64,000 bases of DNA from Solen grandis (Eukaryota; Mollusca; Bivalvia; Adapedonta; Solenidae): the NCBI GenBank assembly GCA_021229015.1, contig CM037782.1:58153518-58217517 (forward strand), given 5' to 3'. The notes below the pieces were generated by a model. The model was not told the DNA's origin. It saw only the letters and a program-made list of their open reading frames with translations, and did no database searches. Shown here piece after piece: positions 1-11,125 of this stretch; position 1 is the stretch's first letter; the number at the start of each line of letters is the position of its first letter. A program made the position numbers and the translations under genes.

Positions 1-526
1 AAATCCAATTCGAAATGAAGATTTTATTTATAAAATGATCACCAAAGAACATTAATACTTTATGTTACATGGATGAAGAGTAAATAAGGGTCATAACTCT
101 AAGAAATATGGTTAAATTGACAATATAGGTCAAGTCACTATGTACTGGCCATACTGTGTAGATTTGGGCAGAATGCATTCAGAAATGAAGAAGGAGAATT
201 TAAGCAAATAAAAGAATGTGTCACTATATGTTACATGAAAACAAGCTCAAAGGTGTGAAATCAGATTGTCAAAGGGTAATTGTCTCTGACCTGCAATATC
301 AATGCAGGGTAAAATACAAGATTCAAAATTAAATGTTAGTTCAAGGAAATTATGGATATTTTAAAACATGAAAAGCAACCTACAGGAATTATCCAAAGAC
401 TGATACAAATGCATTTATTTTATTTCTTATTGAAGGTTTATTAAGCAATTCTAGCAATCAGACATTTGTATAATATTTGTCAAGATAGCAAGGGCACCGC
501 AACTATGTAAATGAAGAAAAGCATAA
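1..526. other. AT-rich non-coding sequence
   Basis: No exon-like stretch, recognisable repeat or RNA gene was seen. All short open frames look random. Confidence 0.5.
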
Positions 527-578
527 GTGAAGCATAAAAACAAAAGCATTCATAGCAAGCTGCTATCAAACAGAAAAG

Positions 579-599
<21 letters not shown>

Positions 600-609
<10 letters not shown>

Positions 610-1345
610 TTTAGTCATAGTGACCTTGACCTTGATCCATTTTCTAATATATTTTAGTCATAGTGATTTGACCTTGATCCATTTTCCAATATATTTTAGT
701 CATAGTGATCTTGACCTTGATCCATTTTCCCTGAAAAGCAATTCCAACCTTCCGGTAAAATATGAATGCTATACCTTCATTCTAACTCGAGATATCAAGA
801 GGAAACAAAAAATCTATTTTAAGCCATTGTGACCTTGACATTGTCCTTATTTACCTGAAAAGCAATCCCAACATTCCTCTTACCATAAGCTATTTACCTA
901 TAAAATATGAATGCTATACCTTCATTTTTACCCAAGTTATTGAGCGGAAATGAAAAATCTATTTTTAGCCATTGTGACCTTGACCTGATTTACCTGAAAA
1001 GCAATCCAAACCTTCCTCTTCCCATAAGCTATCTACCTATTACATATGAATGTTATACCTTCATTTTTACCCAAGTTATCGAGCAGAAACAAAAAATCTA
1101 TTTTTAACCATTGTGACCTTGACCTTGACCCGATTAACCTGAAAAGCAATCCCAACCTTCCTCTTCTCATAAGGTATCTACCCATCAAATATAATTGCTA
1201 TATCTAAATTCTAACTTAAGTTATTGAGCGGAAACGAAAGTTTGACGCCCGCCCGCCCGCCCGCCCGCCCAGCCACCCGCCCGCCCGCCCAACGACGTTC
1301 GGCATTCTAATAACCAGGTTTCAACTAGTTGAAAACCTGGTTAAA
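600..1345 (+). repeat. Dispersed element with tandem core and terminal hairpin
   Basis: The left part repeats a ~45-50 bp unit (TAGTCATAGTGACCTTGACC... then TTTTCTAATATATTTT) about three times. The right part repeats a ~140 bp unit (AAAGCAATCCCAACCTTCCTC..., ATGAATGCTATACCTTCATT, GACCTTGACC) about three times. A (CGCC)n run follows. The element closes with a stem-loop at about 1311-1342, AACCAGGTTT / AAACCTGGTT around CAACTAGTTG. This layout matches the Helentron-like families elsewhere in the window. Each unit carries TGACCTTGACC, the reverse complement of a direct AGGTCA pair. Confidence 0.65.
1246..1291. repeat. (CGCC)n low-complexity run
   Basis: CGCC repeats about eleven times with a small interruption. 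It is the only strongly GC-rich stretch in the first 6 kb, and lies just before the terminal hairpin of the surrounding repeat. Confidence 0.9.
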
Positions 1346-1354
1346 AATGTGTCT

Positions 1355-2549
1355 GTGAGACACTAATGCCCCGCCAGGTTATGGCCAAAACCAAATATTT
1401 GCTTGTATCTTTTTAATGTTTATATAATGATGTTTATTTGTACAAAGTTTCATGATGATGTGAAGTTACCTTACAGAAAAAGTAGCTTAAACACAGAGGT
1501 AAACCTGTGGCAGAATAACCAATTTTACCATGTCACAGCCATAAAATTAAATAAATACTACCAGAAAATAATCCATATCATGATGTATATGTATGTCATG
1601 TTTCAGGAAGATGTAAAGTCATCTTTATACAAAAAAAAGTTTAAAAAATGCAGAATAACCAATTTTACCATGTTCATTCAATCATGAAATAATGGTCACA
1701 GCAATAAATTTTCATAAATATTAAAAAGATCATATTATGATGTACATGTGTTTCATCAAGATGTGAAGTCATCTTCATAGAAAAAAGGCTTAAACACAAA
1801 GGTACACCTAATGAGAAACTTAGGCAGAACCAATTTTACAATTTTCATAGAAGTATAGACCATGTCAAAGCTATAAATATGCATTACTTTTTTTAATGTA
1901 CATGTGTACATAGTTTCATAAAGATGATCAGTCATATTCATAAAAAAAACTTAAACACAAAGTAAAACCTGAGGCAGAACAATCAATAAACTATGATCAT
2001 CCAACTGTGAAATATAGGTCACAGCCATAAACCTGAATAAATATTTAACAGATCATATCATGATGTACATGTGTACCTAGTTTCATTAGGATGTGAAGTC
2101 ATCTTCATAGATAAAAGGCTTAAATGCAAAGGTAAACCTGAGAAAGAACAATCAATTTCAGCATGTTCATCCAACCGTGAATAATGGTCACAGCCATAAA
2201 TCTGCATAAATATTTAATAGATCATATCATGATGTACATGTGTACCTAGTTTCATCAGGAGGTGAAGTCATCTTCATAGAAAAAAGGCTTAAACGGCAAG
2301 GTAAACCCGAGGAAGAACAATCAATTTCAGCATGTTCATCCAACCATGAAATAAAAGTCACAGCATGAATTCAAATACATATTAAATAGATCATATCAAG
2401 ATGTACATGTGTATCTAGTTTCATCAAGATGTGAAGTCATCTTCATAGAAAAAAATGCGAAGGTAAACCTGAGGTGTGACGGACGGACTAATGGACGGAC
2501 GCACAGACTGAAAATCTATATGCCCCCCAACAGAGTTGGTGGGGCATAA
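1355..2549 (+). repeat. Dispersed element with ~170 bp tandem core
   Basis: It starts with a GACACTAATGCCCCGCC segment. It then holds about six units of ~170 bp, each with ATCATATCATGATGTACATG, a TGAAGTCATCTTCATAGAAA motif and GGTCACAGCCATAAA. A GACGGACGGACTAATGGACG stretch follows, and the element ends in a stem-loop of TATGCCCC / GGGGCATA around CCAACAGAGTTGG. The short open frames here are products of the repeat and are not genes. Confidence 0.7.
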
Positions 2550-2732
2550 AAATGTCCATTAAAGAGAGAATTAATCCTTTATTGACATTCTGCTTGTGGT
2601 ACAGAGTGAACATGCAATACAATTTTATCAAGCTTTCAAATTCAGTAGAACAACTTTGAGGGGCTACATCACATCATTGGAAGCCAGCATGGCCAGTCTT
2701 GTCTTGTACAACCGTGAACCTACCAGTGGAGT

Positions 2733-2937
2733 TCAGTCCGCAACAATGGGGGCATGTGTTATCCCAAACAGTGGAAATCTATTTCCAACAATGAAGGTTG
2801 TTCTTGCCCCTATTTTACTTACACTTTCTGCCATGCGTACAAGAGCTTCCTCTGTCTCCAGGCAAGATTTCACAACATGCACAAGGCTCATTGGGCACTC
2901 ACCAAACCGATCCTGCAATGTCATCCAAACTATGTCT
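2733..2937 (-). CDS. Terminal exon of an unrecognised protein gene
   Basis: Read on the minus strand, an acceptor (CCAATCAG) is followed by an open frame that begins DIVWMTLQDRFGECPMSL and ends FGITHAPIVAD before a stop at 2733. The composition is protein-like: mixed charge, a Cys/Leu/Val-rich helix-like middle and no low complexity. No membrane segment or catalytic motif is visible. I do not recognise the family. The phase at the acceptor (one base before the first full codon, or two if the next AG is used) does not fit the phase 0 end of the exon at 3664-3811, so an intervening exon is probably unseen, or the two belong to different transcripts. Confidence 0.5.
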
Positions 2938-3663
2938 CTGATTGGCATATGGGACGATTAAAATAAAGCAACAAAGTACATACAGTCATTGTATAGTTTT
3001 TACGATAATGAAGATCTTTGTATCTTAATTAAGGTCTCTTTGAAAGGCAAAGCAAGATTTATTTGCAGCACCAATGATAAATGGAAATCAGAATGATAAT
3101 GCGGTAAAATCACATTCTATGCACTGGAATCAGACAGAGATATAGATGAAAAGCCTCTTATTGAATCAAGTTTTACATCTCTCTTTTCAAATTAATTGCA
3201 TGCACAACATTGTGATTGCTCATTGCCATCAAAATTTTCAGCTGAGACAGATGTGTTAATCGGGGCTTGAATTGAGCACTCATATACACATAGATGCAAA
3301 TAAAAATTTTAACAGCAAGTTCCCTTTCAAGTATACGTATTTTTGTTGGAGCAAAAATGAAATCTCAAACCCACATGCATTTGTTTACATTTGCTGCATT
3401 TCTATCAAACCTGACACAGACTGTCTAAGTACATAAAGCAGGCTTAATTCAGTCTTGTTATATTTGCTTTGAAATATAAAATCAAGTCACATTCCTGATA
3501 TAAACTGAAAGCCAATATGAAATCTCACAAGAAAATATTTAAACACTAGCAAAGATGTGGAGGTGTGAAAAAAAGAATTATAGCCCTGATAATAAATCAG
3601 TAACGCAAAACAATAATGTACAGTAGAGAAAACTGAATATTTAATGAAGGGCAAATGACTCAC

Positions 3664-3811
3664 TCGAAACTGCTTAGCAATATCCTGAAAGTTCAGCCTG
3701 GCATAAAAGTCTGTAGAGTCTTTGGCCCTCTCTTCCAGAAGGCCGATGAGCTGCTCAAGCAACTGAGCGGCATATTGCTCATGGCTCTGGTTGTTCTCAT
3801 CTATTTCCTTC
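3664..3811 (-). CDS. Internal exon of an unrecognised protein gene
   Basis: On the minus strand a clean acceptor (TGTTATAG) and a consensus donor (GTGAGT after CAGTTTCGA) bound a 148 bp exon. After one base that completes a codon it encodes 49 residues: KEIDENNQSHEQYAAQLLEQ, then LIGLLEERAKDSTDFYARLN, then FQDIAKQFR. The segment is helical and charged, with heptad-like leucines, and could be coiled coil or alpha-solenoid. The splice sites and residue composition make it a likely real exon, but the family is not recognised. The 2733-2937 exon downstream is probably the same gene's 3' end. Confidence 0.6.
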
Positions 3812-4029
3812 CTATAACAGGCCACAGAAAATAACAAATGGCAGAACGTAACTTTCACAAAAGTCAACTTTATTTCTATCTGCCAGCATTTGATAGATTG
3901 ACAAAAGGATTTTTTTAAAATCTAAGATACATGTATAATAAAGAGATGATGTAATGACAAAACAGACAGACCTATGCAAACCTACACATCAATTAAAATC
4001 AATAAGCTAAACTGAAAGATTTTTTAAGC

Positions 4030-4179
4030 TTTTTACTATGTAAATCCATATACCAAGTGACCCCTGGGGTGGATACAATTTTGACCTTGGGTAACGATGC
4101 CAAACACCAAACATCTAAGCTCTAGGCCTTGTGGTTTTGGAAAGGAAGATTTTCAAAGATTGCATTTTTAAAATCTATT
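4030..4179 (-). repeat. Fragment of lipid-like tandem-core repeat, minus orientation
   Basis: The segment with GTGACCCCTGGGGTGG, TAAGCTCTAGGCCTTGTGGT and GAAAGGAAGATTTTCAAAGA is the reverse complement of the core unit of the elements at 37863-39833 (AAGGCCTAGAGCTAAGATAT and CCAGGGGTCACTT). The TTAA element at 4180 lies directly next to it. Confidence 0.6.
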
Positions 4180-4419
4180 TTAACCCTTTCCCTCACAGAG
4201 GATACCATGAAAAGACCTATGTGAACAGCATAAAACCAGATCAGCCTGCTAGTAACTCGCAGGCTGATCAGGTTTTATGCTGTTCGCTGCTCCTCAGTGG
4301 TCTGGAAATGAGGATTTTGTAATTAAATTTGGTAAGGTTTAACTGTGGTTTTCTGCAGATCAGGCTTTATGTGGTACCTACTGAGTGTTAAAATGAGTCT
4401 ATATGAGGGAAAGGGTTAA
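4180..4419 (+). mobile_element. TTAA-flanked MITE, copy A (piggyBac-like)
   Basis: The element is TTAA + CCCTTTCCCTC ... GAGGGAAAGGG + TTAA, with terminal inverted repeats of at least 11 bp. It holds an internal near-perfect hairpin (GAACAGCATAAAACC, GATCAGCCTGC / GCAGGCTGATC, GGTTTTATGCTGTTC) at about 4222-4287. Two further copies lie at 34200-34441 (same strand) and 55129-55354 (reversed). TTAA target duplication and ends that start CCC are typical of piggyBac-derived MITEs; no transposase is encoded. Confidence 0.8.
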
Positions 4420-4489
4420 GCTTCTTTGACATGGATCTGCAATGGACCGGAACCATTTGAACAATTTTGTTAGAGCTTCGTGTAAGGAT

Positions 4490-4589
4490 NNNNNNNNNNN
4501 NNNNNNNNNNNNNNNNNNNNNNNNNNNNNNNNNNNNNNNNNNNNNNNNNNNNNNNNNNNNNNNNNNNNNNNNNNNNNNNNNNNNNNNNN
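4490..4589. other. Assembly gap (100 N)
   Basis: There are exactly 100 ambiguous bases, the conventional size for a gap of unknown length. Confidence 0.98.
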
Positions 4590-5083
4590 ACCCTATTACT
4601 TTTACTGGTTATCTCTCATCTGGACTACTGTAATGTTATATTGTATGGTATTTCTGAGACAGAGTTGCGCAAAATGTAACGCATTCAAAATATGTGCGCT
4701 AAATTAGTTCTTAACAGAGGCAAATATGAAAGTGCCAAGAAAGCCTTGCATGATTTACATTGGCTTCCAGTAAAGGCCAGAATCAATTTCAAAATATTGA
4801 CAATCATGTTCAACTGCAGCACTGGTCAGGCTCCTGTATATTTGACACAATTATTAACTAAACATGTTTATTGTAGACCAGGATTAAGATCAGCCAGTGA
4901 TTCCAGCATTACATATGATGTGCCGTTTAACAGGAAAACTAGGTTTAATGATAGAAGTTTCTGCACTATAGGGCCGAAATTATGGAACAATCTGCCTCCG
5001 TATATTAGCAAACCGAGTCAAAAGACGAGTTTAAGAAAAAACTAAAAACGCATTATTTTACACAGTTTTACGACTTGTTTTAA
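4590..5083 (+). pseudogene. LINE reverse transcriptase C-terminal relic (CR1/L2/Rex-like)
   Basis: The translation shows ISHLDYCNVILYGISETELR, RIQNMCAKLV, LHDLHWLPVKARINFKIL, GQAPVYL and RSFCTIGPKLWNNLPPYI. This is the typical end of a non-LTR retrotransposon ORF2. One in-frame stop (TAA at 4677-4679) sits where the family has Gln. A frameshift near 5015 moves the end (DEFKKKLKTHYF) into another frame, with its stop at 5081-5083. The 5' part is lost at the gap. It is a dead 5'-truncated copy on the plus strand. Confidence 0.85.
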
Positions 5084-6004
5084 AACTGATATTGATTTGA
5101 ATTATCTGATATTTTACATAACATTGTCCGGAGCTTTTATAGTTTTGTCATCTGCTTTTATTAGCTTATTTTCTTTTTTTAAAAACATAAATTAGTAAAG
5201 TACCTTGATGTCCATCTTAAATCTTTATTTGAATTTCATGTTTTTATGCCTGTTCGCTATATTTTATATGTATTTGTTTATACTTTTTGGTGAGAATATA
5301 TGTATGTTTATTGTTCAACGCCATTGAATATCATGTATAGAAATAGGCGTTTCATCAAATAAACACGTTTAACGTTTTTCACTTTAAACTGGAAAGGCAC
5401 ATTTCACCAATAGCGTCAGATAAAACATCAATTCCGAAATAATTTAGAAACGCATTCGATTCCACCATTTCTGATTTAGGAAATATTCAACTACATGACT
5501 GATTAGACATAAATTCGTACCTAAATACGTTATATCATTTATTAAGAATTACTGATATGAAAAATAAAAGCATGATGAAATGCATTACTTGGTATTCAAG
5601 TATTATTTTGTGCTACGTATGATTTTTCACCAGAGGATCGGCAATACTGAGTATAATTCGCTGATCTATCTTGATCTATCAGTGACTAGGGCATCGTCGA
5701 ATACCCCCGACTAACTTATTCAGTTTCACTACATGATATCATGCTGTCCTATGGATGACGTATCGATCGGCCGTGAGTATTCGACGATAATCTCAAAAAT
5801 GTATGTTTCTTTCCCAATGTATGGAATTATACACTAGCGTGTAGATTTGGTGATCGGAAGGTGCTCGTTGATTTACGTAGGTTTGCGTGAAATGATATAT
5901 TGAATCTTGTTGTGATAATACTATTCTATGATATATCGTTGTTGTTAACCAATGGGTGTCGTCAGCGACATAAACACTGATCATGAGAGCATGCTTATCT
6001 AGGC
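5084..6004. other. Non-coding interval
   Basis: This may begin with the 3' tail of the preceding LINE (to about 5370, ATAGAAATAGGCGTTTCATCAAATAAACACG). Nothing else is recognised. Confidence 0.4.
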
Positions 6005-6265
6005 CAGGTTGTCGTTTGGTTAAACATACTGCCGACAGTATTTCAGTCATTTGAAGACTATGTCTACTTGAGACAGATATAGTGGTGCCACACTGCAACT
6101 TATCACGCCGTAGACATGTGGCATGATACCACACCTGGCCTCTTTATCCTGACACCGGGCCAACCAGTCATGGAACTATTCTATATGTATCTGAACGCCA
6201 AGCAGCATTTGTAACGACCCTGGTATATCGCGGTCGGGGATCGAGTCCATGAGCTCCGAGACAAA
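6005..6265 (-). repeat. tRNA-derived SINE, family 1, minus strand
   Basis: It is the reverse complement of the SINE at 51846-52163. Shared segments are GACAGTATTTCAGTCATTTG, GCCGTAGACATGTGGCATGA, ATCCTGACACCGGGCCAACC and GGTCGGGGATCGA (the B-box side). The tRNA-like head is eroded at its outer end. Confidence 0.7.
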
Positions 6266-6742
6266 CGGAAAAAATAATATTAAAAATAAATAAATGACCT
6301 TATATATAATAAGAAAGCGGGTAACTTCTTTCATTGAAAACGTACGTAGATATAATTCAACATTGGTATTGTGGTTTTAGTTTTTCTGTAGTTATATACG
6401 GGAGAAATTGGCGGTTTTGTTGGTCGGATCTCTTCCGAGCAAACGTGTTTTTTAATTCGCAAACATTTTTAGGGCTGTCAGGGGGAGGGAGGGGTTGTAC
6501 CTTATTGTCATTATTTTTCCCTTCCACGCAAAATGATACCAATTTTATGAAATTCCACCAATTTTCAAAGGTGTTACGACAATTAAAGCGACATGATGTA
6601 CGATTTCGATGGAAGAAGTTACCTACCTTCTTATTATATAGAAGGTCATTGTTCTTTTTTTTCTTTTTTTTTTTGTGAAATGCTGCAGTTTTTTGGTCAA
6701 GGCAATGTACCGGATACCTTTGGTTTTATTTATTCAGGAAAC

Positions 6743-6847
6743 ATGAATGCAGAAGATGAAGACAAGCAACAGTTTTTTGATTTCTGTCAATATAATATCT
6801 TCGAGGGCAACATTCATAAACATATCCATTGGTTTATGATGCCAGCA
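6743..6847 (+). CDS. Candidate first coding exon of the STRA6-like gene
   Basis: ATG at 6743 opens 35 codons (MNAEDEDKQQFFDFCQYN, IFEGNIHKHIHWFMMPA) that end at a consensus donor GTAAGT in phase 0. The acidic start, then a Cys and a segment leading towards a membrane helix, resembles the extracellular N-terminus of STRA6 proteins, which have a short tail with a Cys before the first helix. No continuous join to the 12777 exon could be proven. The open frame extends upstream, so another ATG (near 6680) is possible. Confidence 0.35.
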
Positions 6848-7235
6848 GTAAGTACATGCACACACAGTCATCTCCATTAAGAATAATTTAATAATTTAAC
6901 ATTTCTGTCATGAACAGGAATCTTTAAATTGAGACTATGACGTTATAAGCTTGCACTAGTCAGACATGGATTGATTGTTTTTAATTTATATGGAGTTCCC
7001 TCCCCTTACACTACGTAATTTTGAGTACAACCGGAAACCAGACATGCGTGTTTTCGTATGAACGACGCCGTAACATGGGGGTATTAATCACGCACTTAAC
7101 TGTTAAAAAGTCATTATTCTGTACTTTTTGTTTTTGGGGTGGTTTTAACCGTTCTGTTAGGTATCAGTCATATTTTAAGCGTTGTTGTGTAAGGGATGTT
7201 CTGTGTTGTCATTAAAGTACGGAATTCAGTGAGTG

Positions 7236-8309
7236 CTACGTTGAAAGTCGTGTGTCGCTTTATGAAGGCGATGCACTACTCTCAATGCGTCGTGTGTCGC
7301 TTTATGAAGGCGATGCACTACACTCAATGTGTCGCGTGTCGCTTTATGAAGGCGATGCACTACTCTCAATGCGTCGTGTCACGCTTTATAAAGGCGATGC
7401 ACTACTCTCAATGTGTCGTGTGTCGCTTTATGAAGGCGATGCACTACTCTAAATGCGTCGCGTGTCGCTTTATGAAGGCGATGCACTACTCTCAATGCGT
7501 CGTGTGTGTGCCGCCTAATGAAGGCAATGCACTTCTCTCAATGCGTCGTGTGACGCTTTATGAAGGCGATGCACTATTCTCAATGCGTCGTGTGTCGCTT
7601 TATGAAGGCGATGCACAACTCTCAATGCGTCGTGTGTCGCTTTATGAAGGCGATGCACAACTTTCAATGCGTCGCATGTCGCTTTATGAAGGCGATGCAC
7701 TACTCTCAATGCGTCGTGTGACGCTTTATGAAGGCGATGCACTACTCTCAATGCGTCGCGTGTCGCTTTATGAAGGCGATGCACTACTCTCAATGCGTCG
7801 TGTGCCGCTTAATGAAGGCGATGCACTACTCTAAATGCGTCGTGTGTTGCTTTATGAAGGCGATGCACTTCTCTCAATGCGTCGTGTGTGTGCCGCTTTA
7901 TGAAGGCGATGCACTACTCTCAATGCGTCGTGTGACGCTTTATGAAGGCGATGCACTACTCTCAATGCGTCGTGTGTCGCTTTATGAAGGCGATGCACTA
8001 CTCTCAATGCGTCGTGTGCCGCTTAATGAAGGCGGTGCACTACTCTAAATGCGTCGTGTGTTGCTTTATGAAGGCGATGCAAGCACTCTCTCAATGCGTC
8101 GTGTGACGCTTTATAAGGCATGCACACTCCAATGCGTCGTGTGTCGCTTTATGAAGGCGATGCACTACTCTCAATGCGTCGTGTGTCGCTTTATGAGGGC
8201 GATGCACTACTAACAATATGTCGTGTGTGGCTGTATGAAGGCGATGCACAACTTTCAATGTGTCGTGTGTCGCTTTATGAAGTCGATGCACTACTCCCAA
8301 TTCGTCACA
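7236..8309 (+). repeat. 42 bp minisatellite, ~25 copies
   Basis: The unit TGTCGCTTTATGAAGGCGAT + GCACTACTCTCAATGCGTCG + TG repeats head to tail with few substitutions. Because 42 is a multiple of three, long open frames run through it on both strands. They encode only SLYEGDALLSMRRV-type repeats and are not genes. It lies in what may be the first intron of the STRA6-like gene. Confidence 0.95.
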
Positions 8310-9464
8310 CGACGCTACACACGACAATGCGACACAAAAATTGGCATTCATTTCGCAAATGTCGCTTCAACGCAATATCATTTTTAAGAAATGTCGCCAA
8401 AGATGTCAAGTATCGTGCCGCAATGTCGTGTGTCGTTTACAACTGTGACGAAAATATTTAGTAGAGTTTGCCCTATTGTCATAAATTCAAAATTGGTAGT
8501 GTTTACCCTAAGTTCCAGCTTCCGGTTAAAAAATTGTTGGTTCCTGCTAATATTATTCAACGCAAGTTTTATCTGGTAAGTTTTTATAACTTTCTTTGAA
8601 ATTAAGTTTATTATTTTTCGTAATTTGATTAGATGTTTACGCATATATAAGCACGTCGTCTTATAGAAACAGAAAACACCCCTACGTTCTTATGATATTA
8701 TGGAAATGGTTTTGCCCGGGAGAGTCCATGATAATTTGGTCACGTGGTGTGCTACTACTATAAATACGGAGCGAACGCCGATTTTCGGGGAGTTGCTGGT
8801 TAACATTCAAAGAGTTTGTTTGTTTAAACATATAAGCATTTTGTAAATATAGGACTGGAATCACTTGGGGCTTTGTGTCCGTATACTGCCGAACTTTCAT
8901 GTAAGCACTGCTTTATTGGAAGGGGGCAAATCAGTACACGGGCCGCAGCTGAAACAGTCCTGGAGTCAGGGCCAGCTTATCGTTCGAAGCCTAGATTCTT
9001 GGATAGGGCTTGGTGTCTGCCTAGTCTTGAAAGCCCAGCTATCTCGCACTAGGCAGACAGTGGCTGCAACTCGGTGTTACGGGACTGGTCGTTCCAACGG
9101 TCAATATTGGGGTGCAAATTATGATACAGCCTTGTTTATATCTTTATTCAATATACGTTAACATTAATTTAACTTGATTCTTGTTAATCTTATTTAGTAA
9201 ATCAGATTTGTAACAATCATTGTTTAATCAGTTGTGTAAATATTCTTCAAATATTTTATTTCTAATCAATTGGCTAGGCAGGCCTCAAGGAAAATTTATT
9301 AATACTATTTCCATCTCCTCAAATCCGCCGCTCAGACGTTACACGCTACACAACGAATGTCGTGCGTTACGTGGTAGTGTTGACTCACGATAATGTCACG
9401 CGATACAAAATCAACGCGACACGTCAATCGCACTTTAATTACGCAAATATAGTGGAATTGTTTG
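8310..9464. other. Non-coding interval with TGTCG/CGACA-rich flank
   Basis: Just right of the minisatellite, words such as ACACGACAATGCGACAC recur, and again at 9330-9430. An 11 bp inverted repeat TGTCTGCCTAG / CTAGGCAGACA occurs at 9014-9024 and 9049-9059. No supported exon was seen. Confidence 0.4.
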
Positions 9465-9612
9465 CCAAGGTTTAACATCCCACCTTCATTTTAACAGTCA
9501 TTTGAAAAGTATGTACATATGAGACAGATACGGCACACTGCAGTATCACGCCGTAGACATGTGGCATGATACAACTCCCCGTCACATTATCCTGACACTG
9601 GGCCAACCGAAA
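9465..9612 (-). repeat. SINE family 1 fragment, minus strand
   Basis: It shares GTTTAACATCCCACC, GCCGTAGACATGTGGCATGA and ATCCTGACACTGGGCCAACC with the SINEs at 6005-6265 and 51846-52163. The tRNA head is missing. Confidence 0.7.
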
Positions 9613-10145
9613 TAGTGAACACTATTCCAATAAGAAATTGAGTATTGTTAACCTTACTAGGTAAGCATAACGCACCGACTTAGTTGAATAGTATTCATAA
9701 AATAAATGAGTACCGAATAAGGCGAGGTTTACTCACTGTCTAAGGTGTTTACTATTCACCGAAATTGGAGAAAACCAAACCAAAGTCGGGTATAACTGTT
9801 TACCGAAATAGGTCACGCTAGTCACCTTATTCAGTGGGTAATGTACACCTGCTTATGTAAAAGGAAGAGTAGTATTTACTTATTTCAGTGAAAAGTACTC
9901 ACTAAATAAGGCGAGTTTTACTTATTGCCTGAAGTTAATCCTGTTCATTACAATAAATAATTAGGTGGGAGTGGTGAACTCTTCTCACCTAAAATGTGAG
10001 TATTATTCATCTAATTTGGTGAGCATTATTCACTTAAAACTTAGGCGAGAAGTGTTCACCCGTTTCCGAAAAAGGTGAAAAGTACTCACCAAATTACATG
10101 AGCTTAACTTTTTGTCTTACATGTGTACTGTTTATCTCCCTGTGT
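9613..10145. repeat. Degenerate ACTCACC/GTGAGTA-rich repeat
   Basis: Imperfect words such as GAGTACCGAATAAGGCGAG, GTACTCACTAAATAAGGCGA and GTGAGCATTATTCACTTAAA recur. It looks like an older, diverged part of the adjoining 46 bp array. Confidence 0.5.
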
Positions 10146-10580
10146 GAGCATTTCTCACTGAATACGGTAAGTTATGCTCATCTTAGTAGGTAAAGAGTAC
10201 TCGATGAATACGGTAAGTGATGTTCATTTTAGTAGGTAAAAAGTACCCGATGAATACGGTAAGTGATGTTACTCTTAGTAGGAAAAAAGCACCCGATGAA
10301 TACGGTAAGTGATGTTACTCTTAGTAGGAAAAAAATACTCGATGAATACGGTAAGTGATGTTCATTTTAGTAGGTAAAGAGTACCCGATGAATACGGTAA
10401 GTGATGTTACTCATAGTAGGTAAATAGTACCCAATGAATACGGTAAGTGATGTTCATCTTAGTAGGAAAAATGTACCCGATGAATACGGTAAGTGATGTT
10501 CATCTTAATAGGTAAAAAGTACCCGATGAATACGGTAAGTGATGTTCATCTTAGTAGGTAAAGAGTACCCACTGAATAAG
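10146..10580 (+). repeat. 46 bp minisatellite, ~9-10 copies
   Basis: The unit TGAATACGGTAAGTGATGTT + CATCTTAGTAGGTAAAAAGT + ACCCGA repeats with small changes (CATTTTAG, ACTCTTAG). Each unit holds a GGTAAGT donor-like word and TTAGTAGGTAAA. Confidence 0.9.
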
Positions 10581-10692
10581 GTGAGCAAAGCTCACATATT
10601 TGAGTTCGTTATGTCCACCTGTTTGCTGAGAATGCTCATCCATTCTATAAGTTATGAGGAAGCATGCAGTCAGTAAAGTTCTAAATCTCTCT

Positions 10693-10709
10693 CACTCTCT
10701 GTAAAGTTC

Positions 10710-10740
<31 letters not shown>
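10693..10740. repeat. (CT)n microsatellite
   Basis: It is a CT dinucleotide run, preceded by a short duplicated GTTCTAAATCTCTCTC segment. Confidence 0.95.
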
Positions 10741-11125
10741 TTTGTTGAAAATTAAGAATAGTACAAAAAAGTAAATTTGGTTAGTATTAAGAAGGCTGTG
10801 CATGAGATCATACTTTGATTGATACCTAAACTTTACAACTGTAGAGGTCGGATAAGTTCTCACTTATCTTTGGCAATGGTAGCAAAATTAGTCAAAACAG
10901 GCCAAATTTAAACAAATCCCATTTATGTTTTCTAACACAGTCTTTGTCAATTGTTACATTAACAAATAAATAAATAAAATGGTAGGAATGACACTAAATA
11001 AAGGAGCACATTCCATTCCATTGGAATGTTCGTGTCGTCACGTAAGTGCCTTTATTCAGGGTATCTATATTTACTATATATAGTAATAAGAAACCCTGCT
11101 TTATACTCAATAATATCTAATTAAG

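Noticed and set aside
2596..2966. Plus-strand open frames of 121 and 70 codons
   Set aside because: They lie opposite the better supported minus-strand exon at 2733-2937 and have no recognisable content.
5793..6134. 113-codon minus-strand open frame
   Set aside because: It runs through a SINE and has no exon features or recognisable domain.
7196..8461. Overlapping open frames of 60-210 codons on both strands
   Set aside because: They are translations of a 42 bp tandem repeat that is open in several frames; no start context, splice sites or family similarity.
8490..8575. Hydrophobic frame ending NCWFLLILFNASFIW before GTAAGT as a STRA6 first-helix exon
   Set aside because: The helix lacks the basic residues expected after it, and no acceptor in the right phase was found; the 11126-11225 segment fits better.
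8865..9161. 98-codon open frame beginning MGLCVRILPNFH
   Set aside because: No family recognised, no splice sites at plausible places. It could be transposon-derived but there is no evidence.
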